From NCBI GenBank assembly GCA_002104905.1, contig MCFE01000144.1:91027-155026 (forward strand): a stretch of DNA of 64,000 bases, read 5' to 3'. The notes beneath the pieces were generated by a model that was not told the DNA's origin, made no database searches, and worked only from the letters and a program-made list of their open reading frames with translations. How positions within the stretch are numbered: the first letter of the stretch is position 1; each line of letters opens with the position of its first letter. This DNA comes from Basidiobolus meristosporus CBS 931.73. Lineage: Eukaryota > Basidiobolomycota > Basidiobolomycetes > Basidiobolales > Basidiobolaceae. This document shows positions 12,062 to 24,845 of this stretch, in pieces. The translations under genes were made by a program, and so were the position numbers.

Positions 12062-14309
12062 AGCTACTGTAGAGAGAGTGAATATTACCTGGTAAAAAGT
12101 CCCAGTATTTATGGAGATTTGCTAGCGTGGTACAAGCGGGCTGATAACCAGCACAGCCAATCATGGTAGCATGTTCCATAGGTAAGTGTGGGTGTACAAT
12201 GATCAAGATGGATAAGACGGCTAGCTACCCTAGACTACTTATGGCCGGTACTACAATGACCCTCATTTTGGTAATACTGCGTATTCTGGCTAACGAAAGC
12301 CTGAGTATGTCTTTTCGCTGACCCATACATATGTATATATATACTCAATGTATACCCTGGTCACCGAGATCTTTTGTAAGCTGTATAGTGCTACCCAGCA
12401 TATATTCCACTCACTTTTTTCCATCTCCATGGAATCTTACTATGTTCATCTCTGTGTGTGTGTGGCCCGCAACGAATGCACATTATAACACAACTGTACA
12501 TGCTTATTCTCCAGTTGAGCTGCACAATGCTTGACGTTTGTCAAGATCCGGTCACCTGATGCTACATTGAGCTGAAATGCTGAATGCAATCACATAGCCA
12601 ATTAAAGAGATGGATTTAATCTGGATGAGCTCAGTACCATGTCTTCACTTCTCCAGCAAGTTATCAAATTTGAAAAGCAAATCATGTGCAATATGTATGG
12701 TTTATTGAATTATTTCGAAGTATTCAGTCACTGGGCCATTTCCACTATTTCAATGAATGATTCCTCATCAAATTGTCACCGTGTTTAATACCTAAATTTT
12801 GAAGCCAATGTTATGGTATTTATGTTGCAGCATAGATTGCTTACTGGATGTTTGCATACATGGAAGTTCCTTCCCTGCCAGAAGCCCTTAGGTAGTACAT
12901 GTCTGTTATTGTAGATATAGATGCCAGGAAGTGATTTATGGTTATATGAAGTTGGTATAGTATTAGCCTATTTGTCTAACGAGTAAAAATCATGCATACA
13001 AACTTGAGGTAGTGCCTTGTATGATTAACAGTAGGAACGGTGTAAGGGATGCCCTTGGAAGCAGCGCACAATTATCGAGGCACTTGCATGGCCACCAAGA
13101 CTTACCATTCCGAGGTGTTAGCAAATGATTTACATATGCATTCTGGAGACAATGCTACTTATCGGGAAAGTGGTAGACTAAGATTCAGGTATAATCCATG
13201 TGCTACACCACCATGTATATTAGCGGACTCAACATATATCACTAGTGAGTTGGTAGGGAGAGTTCATTAGTTGGTCTGCTTACATGGCTGAAAACAGAAC
13301 TCCAGTGCAACAAGAGAACCGCATCCCCAGCGACTTGATCAGTACTAGGGCCATTTGGTGGCAAGCGGACTCTTTGCTTCGCAAACAGCCCCCTAAAGTT
13401 GATAAAAAATCTTAGTTCCTTCAGCATCGGTGTTGAGGGGATTCTAACAAGGTTCAGTCCAGCGCATAAATTACTCGATGAATTTATATAAAAGTCGAAG
13501 AAACAGAATGACCAGCCCCAGTTTATATGCGTGCCAACCGCAAATACTCAAATCACATGGCTTTCCAGTAAAGGTTTCCTACAGAAAGAATGCATAGGCC
13601 TCAACTGCAACCCAAAACATCAAGATTGGGTGAAATCCCCCTTCTCTTCAATGGCATATCGCTACAGATTTATGGTGGGCCAAGCGTCCGAGTCTAACCT
13701 CCCACATCATGACGGAGCCGGGACAGTGTGTATTAGAAATCAGCGAATTTCACCCAACATCATTGCTCCGATATTATTAAGGGAGAAGTGGAATCTTTAG
13801 TTGCTAACCTCCTAGCCGGTTTCCTGGAACTTCTCCTCTTAGTTACGGGTTATTATCTTGCCCGACTCCTACCTCCTCCCAATGAAGGCGCAAGAACAAC
13901 AATGAATGGTTAGTAAACATGTACACGTAGGTGAGGTATGCGTGCGGTCGGAATGAAGGGTCATGTAGGTAAGGAACAGGGAAACGATTCATCTACTGGT
14001 CTGGCATGATTCATTGTTAGCCTTTTTGCAAAGAGTGGCTTGACCTGGCATCCACGCAATGTATCATCGGAAGATCGTTGCTTGGAGGTAATTAGCTCGA
14101 TTTAGACATTGGATTAGTTAGGCAAGTGAGCTAGCAAGGGCGAGGGTGTGAGGACAGCAGGGGGAGATTTAAGTGAGGGTCGGGTGAGAGGAAATGCTCG
14201 AATTGTCGGATGATTTACTCTTGCGCACATCGCTGTACGGAAGTAGTTATTCGACGAGGAGTATTTAAGCCAGGCTTGCCACCTACGGAGCAGACAAGAA
14301 ATATCCCTC
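12062..14309. other. Long intergenic region, no supported gene
   Basis: 2.2 kb with normal CpG content. The only notable frame, at 13531-13800, lacks an ATG and resembles nothing known, although a TATATAAAAG-like box lies near 13485. A short (TA)n stretch occurs near 12335. The right end is the promoter of the secreted-protein gene at 14310, with a TATTTAAG box about 45 bases before the ATG. Confidence 0.45.
12106..12112 (-). promoter_or_regulatory. TATA-like box of the DUF2235 gene
   Basis: ATAAATA on the minus strand, 45 bases before the first ATG and 66 before the second. Confidence 0.4.
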
Positions 14310-15176
14310 ATGCTTTTCAAATCCACCGTTGTATTTACTGGTAGCCTAGCTTTCCTGTTGAGCGCAGAAGCTGCACCTCATATCACCCAACCACTCGTCA
14401 GCCTTGGGCTTAAGCTCGATCCACTGATCAAGGGGCCAGACGCCCCATTGCTGGAATTGGGCCAAGAGGACCCGGGGTTGCTTCATATCACCCCTCCATC
14501 ACTGGCCAACAGCCCATACTCGATCGATCTTCCGGAGGGCCTGAAATTCAATGCGGTCAACGACATTGTGTATGAAGGGTACGCTAGCTTGATGCGTGAC
14601 TATAGCGTCTCTTGTCAGGACGCCATCCGCCGGATCGATCAGGAATTCCCCAACGTCAAGAATTGTTCTGATGAAAATGGCCTCTATTTCAGCCAGCTAG
14701 ACACGATTTGCTCCGACGAATGCCTGGAACCCACCGTGACAGCCTCGAAGATCATCGTCGAGGCGTGCAAGCAGGAAGAGACCGATGGAGTAACCGACCG
14801 TAGCTATGCTTCTTGGTCGGATCTTGCCACAGCCAAGGCGGCATGTCAACCGGTCGATTACTTCGAGAGCAAGCGGTGTTTGGAGGTTGTCCTGGAGGCG
14901 AACGTGAACCGGGTCAACCTTAAGTACAAGAAGAACGCCAAGTTCCGGGAATATCAAGAGGTTCTCTGTCTCCCTTGCACTGAGGAATTCTACCTCGCCA
15001 CGCGAGATGCGGAGAATGTGCCCAATCTATACTTCAGCGCGTTGGAAGAGTCGGAGGAACTATTCCAGGCATTCGAGATGTATTGTGGGTACAACATGCC
15101 TTACACACCAAGCCCCACCACCACACAGCACAATGCCACTGCGACCACAACTGATGCTGTCTCGAAACACAACTAG
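14310..15176 (+). CDS. Secreted Cys-rich protein of unknown function
   Basis: A single-exon 288-residue protein. Residues 1-21 form a signal peptide (basic start, hydrophobic core, SAEA cleavage region). The mature part has ten cysteines between about residues 92 and 256, an even number that suits a disulfide-bonded extracellular domain. The C-terminal 25 residues are Thr/Ser/Pro-rich, suitable for O-glycosylation, and there is no GPI-type hydrophobic tail. I recognise no domain. CpG content and codon use match the neighbouring island genes, and the frame is clean, so it is a real gene. A 12-bp tandem repeat lies 75 bases after the stop. Confidence 0.82.
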   Translation: MLFKSTVVFTGSLAFLLSAEAAPHITQPLVSLGLKLDPLIKGPDAPLLELGQEDPGLLHITPPSLANSPYSIDLPEGLKFNAVNDIVYEGYASLMRDYSVSCQDAIRRIDQEFPNVKNCSDENGLYFSQLDTICSDECLEPTVTASKIIVEACKQEETDGVTDRSYASWSDLATAKAACQPVDYFESKRCLEVVLEANVNRVNLKYKKNAKFREYQEVLCLPCTEEFYLATRDAENVPNLYFSALEESEELFQAFEMYCGYNMPYTPSPTTTQHNATATTTDAVSKHN

Positions 15177-15250
15177 GCCGACAAGAACCGACGACTTTGA
15201 CTAACTTATTTCCACCTCAAGCATGATAATTTAATTAGATACTTATTTTT

Positions 15251-15298
15251 TATCGTATGCATTATCGTATGCATTATCGTATGCATTATCGTATGCAT
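15251..15298. repeat. 12-bp tandem repeat, four copies
   Basis: The unit TATCGTATGCAT is repeated four times exactly, with no variation between copies. It lies just after the secreted-protein gene, probably in its 3' UTR or terminator region. Each unit contains the palindrome ATGCAT. Confidence 0.9.
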
Positions 15299-15557
15299 AT
15301 ATGCTAATAAACTCTCCACCCGGATCTAAAATTAGACTTGCAACGATTGGCAGTGTTTGGTGTTGGAGTGAGTGGCGCTACAATAAAGCGAAATCTTGAC
15401 GGTGCGTTGGTGCCGAGATGACCTGTACCTATCAGTTACAGGCTAGGCACCGACCACATACTTCTTACAGAAATAAGACTGATTTATTTGGGTACATTTT
15501 GGCTCCATTGATGGAGTTGGGGGCAATTTGGTCTAGCTAAGGTTGACCAGGACTAGG

Positions 15558-16449
15558 TCAGTTCAGCCTGTTAAGTTTGGCCAAGGCAAGATCAGCAGCC
15601 TTACGACCGGACATCATCATCGCCCCGAAGGTTGGTCCCATGCGAGCAGTACCGCTGGCCTCGGCCACCTCCATTCCGGTAACGATCATTCCAGGAACAA
15701 TCTCCCGGGTCAATGACACAATGGCATCTTCAGAGGCGTTCATGTCCAAAGCGCGCATGCCGGGCATCTTGTCAAGGAGACCCACCTCCACAAGACGACG
15801 GACGCCAGTGGCGCCGAAAGGTCCATCGTGGCCGCAAGAGGACACCACAACTTTGGATTCCACCACTTGGGGGTCCATACAGCTCTGGGTACCATGAGCC
15901 TTGGTGACCAGGGCCCAGTTAGTCACGACCCCTGAAACTGTACCGTCCCGGATGATGAAATCTTCCACCGAGGTAGCGTTGAACAGCTTGACTCCGTTGG
16001 CAATCACCTTCGAGATCAAAGTGGAGGTGAAAAGGGCGGCGTGGGAGACCACCACATAGTTCTCCTTCTCGTCGTAGGCAATGCCAAGTTCATCAAGAAA
16101 TTCATGAGCCGGCTTGCGAACAACCATTGGAGAAAAGAGCTGGCCACCGACCCAGCCTCCGCCGCCTGGGGCAACTGAGGCTTCGATGACAGCAACCTTG
16201 ATACCTTTGTGCTTGCTGAGTTCGTAAGCACATGACAAGCCTGAAAGGAAGATCCGCTCAGTCGGGTGCAGACATATAGCCCCAAGGGGAGTGACAATTA
16301 CCTGAAGGACCAGCGCCTACAATGACGACGTCGGCATCAGCATAATCAATCAGATCCTGCATGTAGCGGGTGGTCATCTCGCGGGAGACATCAGACTCCT
16401 TGACGGGAGCGAACTTGAAGCTATCTTGAACAAGGACGTTGTGAACCAT
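15558..16449 (-). CDS. THI4: Thiamine thiazole synthase
   Basis: Two exons (16449-16302 and 16240-15558) around a 61-base intron encode 276 residues. Thi4 makes the ADP-thiazole carboxylate moiety of thiamine from NAD and glycine. The Rossmann motif GAGPSG is at 45-50, split by the intron; [16 protein letters not shown] follows at about 75-90. Cys170 in GTQSCMDP corresponds to yeast Cys205, which donates its sulfur to the product, so this is the single-turnover (suicide) form. I chose the start at 16449 because the TATA box lies 47 bases upstream; the in-frame ATG at 16488 would be only about 8 bases from it. I searched the upstream region for a TPP riboswitch and saw none. Confidence 0.95.
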
Positions 16450-16495
16450 GCTTTTAAGGCTGTATACACTACACTTTGACGGCTCCACCGAGCGC

Positions 16496-16503
16496 TATTT
16501 ATA
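16496..16503 (-). promoter_or_regulatory. TATA box of THI4
   Basis: TATAAATA on the minus strand, 47 bases upstream of the chosen ATG. Strong TATA promoters suit a gene that is highly expressed and induced by lack of thiamine. Confidence 0.6.
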
Positions 16504-17299
16504 CCTGAGACTGCCAGGGTTTTCCTACGAATAGTGTCACCATTTAATTTAACCGAAGGCCCCTTCCTTCTTTTTCCCATGAGTTTATCTTGGATAAGCT
16601 ACCTCCTTATCCATCTACCTCTACGAGTACTTCACTTCTAAATCTTAATGTGCGTCAACGGCGATTGTCACACAAAGACGATCGTTAGCAACTGATATTT
16701 GGCATAACAACGCAGATGAATCTCATCTTAAAAATGACACCATCTACATGTGAGATCTACGCCGTATGCGAGTGTGGAATCATGGTACTTCAAGACATTA
16801 CAAATTCCTAGCTTAATGGATCGGAATTCACATTTGATTTTGCAATAAAAGGAATGTATCAAGCGATAGTCAGATGCCATTCAATAGGACGGTTAAATCC
16901 TCAATTCTGGAATCCCGGCTTATCCGCTTGACGATTTCAGGCTATTAGTCAAGACAACGTAGAGAGGGGGTTACATGGTGGGGACCTCTGACACATAACC
17001 AAGTCGTTACCACATATGAGTAATGACAAGTCTGCTAACGCTGCGTGGTGGCTCCACCATGCGAAACGGTAGCGTTATAAGGGGAATGGATGTTCCATGG
17101 AAGGTTATGGGTTCCGGTTGATTTTGAGGGCAGGCGAAATCCTCCAATCGCGTGGACATTCCACTAATCATTTTTCAACAGTCCAAAATTTTCCGCTCAC
17201 GGTTTTTTTTTCGCGATGATAGCCGCACTCCCAGCCTTGAGGCCTGAGGCTGCTGGCTTGAGGGTCTTTGTCAACTACCCGAACACACATAGATAGAAC
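16504..17299. other. Divergent promoter region between THI4 and the WD40 gene
   Basis: About 800 bases with no ORF of interest. The two genes diverge from here, so both sets of control elements should lie inside. No specific operator or riboswitch was recognised. Confidence 0.4.
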
Positions 17300-18852
17300 A
17301 TGAAACTTTATACCGGTGACGAGACAGGATTGCTGAAAGGTTAGGCTTTATTTTCGAACTACGACCTCCCCCTCCACCCACTAAACTGTTGCAGTGGTTA
17401 CCCCTGCCCAACCTAAGGAGGTGAAAAAACCCAAGAAAGCAAAGGTCGTTGATGACGAGGACGAGGAGGTGAAAAAGAAGGATGAAAAAGAGCCCAAAGC
17501 CACCATTTTAACCTATGGCAAAGTAAATCGCGACGAAGCCATTCAACAGCTTCTTGTGACCAAAGTTGGAGAGGAGAAGCTTAAGATGGTAGGGACATTC
17601 ACGGCACCAGTCTGTCGTCGTACAAGGCTAACGAGGCCTCGCAATCCAGATCGTTGCTGCTCGAAAGAGTGGCAAAATTCAATATATTCTTCCCTCCGAC
17701 GGTAGTGTTCGAAAGGAGTTCATTGAGGAGTTCCCCACAGTGGCGAAGAAAGAACCCGAATGCGTCTTTGTTGGACTTCATTCCACTGCCGAGTATGTCC
17801 TCTCGCCCACCCCGCCACTGTGAGCTTGATTTCTAACTGGGTGATTCTATATAGCACTGTGATCACTTGCACGAATTACGGCAGCATCAAGTATCGTTCG
17901 ATTTTAAAGGAGGCAGTAAGTTCGCCTTTTATCAACCTCATCGTCGCACGACCACTCACCGAATCCTAAAGGACCCTATTGTTGCCACTCTTGATGCCGG
18001 CAAAGACATATGCTCTATGGCCGTTCACCCTCAGCACAGCAACATTCTGGCTACTGGTGGCAAGGAGCGTGACTTGAATATCTGGGACATCAATCAAGCC
18101 GAGCCAATCTTCAAAGCCAAGAATGTAAGTACCTGTTATCATGAGGCGACCCCAGGCGAAACTAACCAGGCTCTTTAGGTGAAGAACGACTTTTTGGATT
18201 TGCGAGTTCCAGTGTGGATCACCGCCACGCAATTCCTGAACGAAGACACCCACAAAGTGGTTGTCGGTACCAAATATCATCAAATTCGTCTCTATGATGC
18301 CAAGAGCGCCCGTCGCCCGGTCCTGAACGTTGAGATCGGAGAGCATCCCATCGTTTCATTAACTCTGGCGCCAAATCAAACGTAGGCATCTCCCTAACTG
18401 TGGGTCTCCTGACACTTTTATTAACAACCTTTCAGGGAGATCATTTGCTCGGATAGCATTGGCAATCTGTCTGCCGTCGACATCCGTACAGGTAAGAACG
18501 GCGCACGATCCACGACGTACGAGGCGACGACTCACCATCTCCATCACTAGGCAAATTGATCCACACATACAAAGGAATCGTCGGTGCCATCCAGGATGTG
18601 GACATCAGCTCCGAATCGGCCCACCAAGTCTGTGCTAGTGTTTCGCTGGATCGATTCCTCCGTATCCACGAAATCTCCGGCTCCCGCAAGCTCCTGCACA
18701 AAATCTATCTCAAGCAAAAATTGACCCGTGTGGTCATCGACGAGGAGGAGGACGGCGAAGCCCAACCAGAAGAGGACGAAGACGAAGAGCTATGGAAGAA
18801 CATGCGCAAAGTGAGCTCAACCAAGAAGCGCAAGCAAAAGATTGCTGCTTAG
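17300..18852 (+). CDS. NSA1: NSA1/WDR74-like WD40 ribosome-biogenesis protein
   Basis: Eight exons: 17300-17339, 17395-17588, 17650-17792, 17855-17915, 17972-18124, 18179-18381, 18436-18491 and 18551-18852. Together they give 383 residues, and every junction keeps frame. The N-terminus (GDETGLLK) and the segment LATGGKERDLNIWDI are characteristic of Nsa1/WDR74, a WD40 propeller protein on pre-60S particles in the nucleolus. An inserted Lys/Glu/Asp-rich segment at about 20-40 and an acidic then basic C-terminal tail (EEDEDEELW...KKRKQK) fit a nucleolar protein. The introns are 53-61 bases. Intron 1 uses GTTAGG as donor. The gene diverges from THI4. The alternative would be another WD40 protein, but the KERDLNIWD motif favours this family. 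Confidence 0.85.
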
Positions 18853-19339
18853 AAAACGTTTTAGATAATTCATTAATTCTCGATTTTGTTCACACTGCGT
18901 CGATGAGCAGAATAAACCATGTAAAAGTGATCAAGGTTCGGGGTGTTGAGCATAGTATAAGCATGAGGGGCGAGTGTTTAGATGATTGATTTCCCTTAAC
19001 AAAGAAAAAAATTTCGAACAAAACAAAGCGCTCAAGCAGCCAATCGATTTCCACCAACTGGTAAAGTAAACAATACCTGGTGGTGTTGTTGCATCAACGG
19101 ATTAACAAATAGATTAAAATATTTGGGAGATCTGGTTGGAAAACAAATCCACAGCCAAAAGCACTGGCGAATCTACCAACCTTCCATCTACAAAAGCTGC
19201 CCTCGGTGTGCTCTCCCTAAACCTCCCACCACTAACACTTCCCTTTTCTAGCTTCTTTCCAGTACCCATCCTTCCACTGTATTTCTCCCTAGTGATTGTT
19301 GTTTCCTAGTCCCGTTTTCCTCCACCAATCCATATCAGC
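18853..19339. other. Intergenic region before CDK1
   Basis: Contains the 3' flank of the WD40 gene and a pyrimidine-rich CDK1 promoter or 5' UTR (CT tracts from about 19215 to 19330). No TATA box or gene was seen. Confidence 0.4.
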
Positions 19340-20452
19340 ATGTCCAGCGAAATTTATCAGAGATTCGAAAAAGTTGGTGAAGGTACCTACGGTGTCGTTT
19401 ACAAAGCCAAGGATCGCAGAACTGGCGAGATTGTTGCCATGAAGAAAGTCCGCCTAGAGTCTGAGGACGAAGGAGTACCTACCACTGCCATCAGAGAAAT
19501 TTCCGTACTCAAGGAGCTCAAGCATGGCAACGTTGTTAGGTTGGGAGCATTCCTATGTAGAAACCTGCCATCAGAGTCCATCTTGCTAACTCCTCTTGTA
19601 GACTACTAGACATCGAGCACAACGACACCAAGCTATATCTTGTCTTCGAATTCCTTGACCTCGACCTGAAAAAGTACATGGACTTTGTCGGTGCCGAGGG
19701 CATGACTCCCAAGCTCGTCAAGGTAAGGCGCCTATGGTTACGGAGTAGTCTACGAAACATGTGTTGAATCTTGCCTTCTAGAGTTTCCTCTACCAATTAA
19801 TCAAAGGAATGGCGTTTTGCCATGCTCGTCGTATCCTTCATAGAGATCTCAAGCCACAAAACCTTCTTATCGACAAGGAGGGAGTCCTCAAGATTGCCGA
19901 TTTCGGACTGGCCAGAGCCTTTGGCGTTCCCATGAGAAATTATACACACGAAATTGTGACTCTGTGGTATCGTGCGCCAGAGGTCCTCCTCGGATCCAAG
20001 CACTATGCTACTGGGGTCGACATGTGGAGTGTGGGATGTATATTTGCAGAGATGGTCAATCGCCGTCCTCTATTCCCAGGTAAGCATCAAGCCCTTCCCC
20101 CTCGTCCTTGTCAATAGCTAATGATTGTCATCAGGGGATTCGGAAATTGACGAGCTTTTTAAAATCTTTCGCCTACTGGGCACACCCACTGAGGAAGAGT
20201 GGCCTGGTGTCACAAGCCTTCCCGATTACAAACCAACATTCCCTAATTGGAAGGGTCAACCGCTGTCCAAAGCTGTGCCGAACCTAGATCCTCTAGGCCT
20301 TGATCTTCTTCAGGTAAGTGTGACCTGTTGGCCAGATAAGCAATGCATGCTAACGCCGTCCATCGTAGAAAATGTTTATTTACGATCCAGCTCTCCGCAT
20401 CTCAGCCAAGAAGGCGCTTGCCCACCCATACTTCAGGGACATGGAACAGTAA
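19340..20452 (+). CDS. CDK1: Cyclin-dependent kinase 1 (Cdc28/Cdc2 type)
   Basis: Five exons (19340-19539, 19602-19722, 19782-20079, 20135-20313, 20369-20452) encode 293 residues, close to the usual 297. The glycine loop GEGTYG carries inhibitory sites Thr16 and Tyr17, the catalytic Lys is 35, HRDLKPQN is at 127-134, DFG at 147-149, and the activating Thr is 162 in [14 protein letters not shown]. The C-lobe ends in a normal HPYF motif. The helix that contacts cyclins reads PTTAIRE at 47-53 instead of the near-invariant PSTAIRE, and LKHGNVVRL replaces the usual LKHPNIVRL. Intron 1 has an unusual GTTGGG donor. Length and the EDEGVP context argue for Cdk1 rather than Pho85. Confidence 0.95.
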
Positions 20453-21717
<1,265 letters not shown>

Positions 21718-21841
21718 TTATTGCATGCCTGACGTTCCATTGATTAGACTCCGAATTTGAGATTCCACTGCCCATTGTATAGCATAATTCAAGACAATAT
21801 TATAAATATACACAACAACAACCATGCATTCATTAGTGATT

Positions 21842-23832
21842 TTAGAATGGTAGGGATGGCTCGGCATTGTGAATATGCAACGGCTGGGGAGGCAGATAAT
21901 ATTTGATTCCAACCGCGATGATGCTTTCTTGCAAGGCAAACAAAAAGCGGGTTCTACGTTCCCAGCGTCGACCTCCGTCTTGCCAATTCCCCTTGAACTC
22001 TAAGAAAATGTACAACTTCATCATGTTGGTTTTGGTCATGTCAGCAATATGGATGTTGATACTGGGGTGGTAGTCGCGGGAATTGGCCTGCAGGAAATCG
22101 TTGATCTTTTGCTCCAGCTCCATAACCTTGGCCTTCGGTGTATAGAAGTCGATGCCAAGCTCTAGAAGAAACACCGGCTCAGTACTTCTTGGGCCAGTGA
22201 TGGCTGAATGGGAAGAAACTTACCAATCGTCTCGCTTTGATTACCCGACCGGCGGATGTTGTGGATGAACTTTGTGCACATCACCTCGTTGGGAGCGTAG
22301 ATCATTTGTCCATCCGCCTTGACAAAAATAGTGCTGAGCAAACCGACTTTGAACACCATTAGATTGTCTCCATCCAGAAACACACGATCGCCAGCGTCGT
22401 AAGGATGCTACAAAGCAGGGGTTAGTGCGGATAAAATCACACTGTCACGGCGAATGATACTTACAGTGACGAAGACAAATATGATGGATTTGAAGAGGGA
22501 GGCAGCGGTAGATCCGAAGACAAACGTCAAGGCCAAGAACATGGATCCCAGGGGAATCAAGGTTTTGACAATGCTGTTGTCGAAGAGCATGCAACAAGCA
22601 ATGAATAGAACGATAAAGGCAAAGACCAAGAAAATACGGTCGAGCTTCCCAACTGCCTGGGACATATCCCTCATTCCGATCATCAACGCCTTTCTCTCCT
22701 TGTAGATGAAGATAACCATATCCTTCATCTCTCGCTTACTGATGTCGCCGTTTCCGTCTTTATCGAACAGAGCAAACGCTTTCTCTGCCTCCTTGGGTTT
22801 GTTGAAGTACGGAAGAAAATCCTCCATCACTAAGAACTGTCGTTGATTTTGGAGTGCACCAAAGAGCTTTTTGGCCAACCTGCGTGCACGCTTTTGGGAG
22901 TTGATGTCGGTATCCACCTCACCATAATCTCCGCTCAGATCCATTTCGTGCGATTTACCATCCTGGGCCTTGATCTCTGCCATTGAGCCGCGATGGTGAT
23001 GGCGTTTAGCACCACGAAGACAGTCCAGCACCTCCAGGGCATACTTTATCTCAGACATACGATCCTTATATGCTCGCCTATGAAACCGGTAGGCAATTAA
23101 ATGGAGAATCAGCTTCTCCACGAACAAAATCCCGGCTGCCACGAGGAAACAAAGTAGCACGCGGAAGAAGTTCTTTTGTGGCATGTAATCAGGCTGGACT
23201 TCAACCTGACCATCTGGCAGAGTCTCAGGCTGGCTTTTAGACTCGTTGGCATGAGGAAAGAAGATCAAAAAAGAGCCCGAGGAGAACGCCATGATCAGCA
23301 CGAAGTTGAAGAACTTCCTGACTGCATTGAAATGCTCAATCCTTGTTTTATATGCTTCTTGCTTAGTCGGTTTGAGGCCTTTAATGATCTTGATCATCAT
23401 GAAGGGGGCCAGACGCACCGAGTAGATGGCAATGACCGAAAAGGCCCACACACAGGCCAGCCAGAAGAAGACATTCATGACGGTGCTGTGAGACTTCCAC
23501 CCGTGAGTAGCTCTGATCCCTATTGCTGGTGCCAAAAGGACTACCCCTCCCACAATCAGCAGCAGAAGGAATTTGAGGACTGATTTGGTTAAACCATTCG
23601 CATTCGACGCCGTTGCCTTTTGCTCTTCATAATGGGAATCGTCTTCGCTAACAGAATCCCAGTCGAACTGGTCATCCTCATCCTCCATGTAATCCTTGGC
23701 CTTGATCTGCGCAGCTCTGGTAAGAGTAATCTGCACATGACCTTCTTCTTGATAAGGGTGTTAGCTTGCGGAGCTCTCATTCTCAATGATAATGCCTTAG
23801 ATACCTGTCGTCTCCACCTTCTCCGTAGACAT
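21842..23832 (-). CDS. EF-hand MscS-family mechanosensitive channel (Msy1/Msy2-like)
   Basis: Four exons (23832-23805, about 23747-22465, 22407-22224, 22161-21842) encode about 604 residues. Hydrophobic segments occur at about 65-85, 100-120, 155-175 and 203-225, and near 380-450 before the pore-lining helix. One EF-hand loop, DKDGNGDISKRE, lies at about 333-344. The MscS beta-domain entry HPYDAGDRV begins exon 3. In fission yeast Msy1 and Msy2, this EF-hand-plus-MscS architecture is known from ER channels that handle Ca2+ in hypo-osmotic shock. The first intron ends in three consecutive AAG triplets, all frame-compatible, so the N-terminus could vary by one or two residues. It converges with the zinc-finger gene (stops 125 bases apart). 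Confidence 0.9.
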
Positions 23833-24845
23833 CTGTTACAAGATACGGCTGCAAGTCGCTATTCCTCGTTGCTATAAAGCCCAATAGCAACTTTTATACC
23901 CGGCGCACCCTAGCTGACCAAACAATCACTTGCCATAGATGAGAGTCATTTTGATTTTCCTTTTTCAGAACCTCATATTAACTCCCAGGCCCTCTCGATT
24001 CATTGTACAACGACTTGCTTCCTTATACTGGCCCAAGATTCATAAAAGGGAGCGGATGGCATCTTTATGATTGGGCCATCTCGTGCTCTTGAACACTGGA
24101 TAATATCCTAGCTGGATAGTTTGAAGCATAAATCGTTTGTGCTACATTTCCAATAACAAGGTGTCTCCTTCTAAGAAGATGGGATTTACAGATGATTTGC
24201 GATTTCTTATTTGAAACTCGCCCCAAGCTGTTTGAGATTAATTCGAGAGAATAATGGTCCAATCCACCCAATATATGAGTGGCTTTGAGGAACGTCTACT
24301 GTGTACTCTGCTTACTGAGAATGACGCAGGAACGTAGGTGCTACGAGGTGCATTGCTGATTTTTTCAAATACCCTGAGTTCTCTCTTCAAACAAACCCGA
24401 TTGTCTACGAAATTGGGGATGTGGGAACGTCACTATTACGTCGCTTCAACAACAATATTCTCAAGCCAGTGGTCCGAATCATCCGTGTCTACCCTGCTGA
24501 AAGGGCCCGGTGGTGGCAAACCATCAATCTGTGGATATGCCTTATAACTGGGATTGATGGCATTATTTAAACCGATTTGGCTTCGTGTGTGGGTGTGTGA
24601 ATGCTTAATAAAGATCTGACACTAAACAACTGATTCGTTGGCCAAATAAAAATCGCCTGCCAATCAAGGGTGATGAATTCTCGAAATAAGGGTACAGTAT
24701 TGAATTTTTTTGTTGGCAATGCTACGGAAAAGCTCGCATGGTAGATTCGTAAAAAAAAATCTAAGACGATTTCTACGTAGTGCTCCCTTTGCTGGAAAAG
24801 GTCAACCACAAAGCTAGTTTCTTTCTGGGAGGTCTACTTCATAAA
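23833..24845. other. Intergenic region between the channel gene and GCN1
   Basis: Divergent promoters; about 1 kb with no supported gene. The short frames on both strands have no coding character. Confidence 0.4.

Noticed and set aside
13531-13800. 89-codon open frame in the long intergenic region
   Set aside because: It has no ATG start, no splice partner that extends it and no recognisable motif.
16450-17299. TPP riboswitch upstream of THI4
   Set aside because: The conserved CUGAGA and thiamine-pocket words could not be found in the right arrangement on the minus strand; a CTGAGA-like word near the TATA box stands alone.
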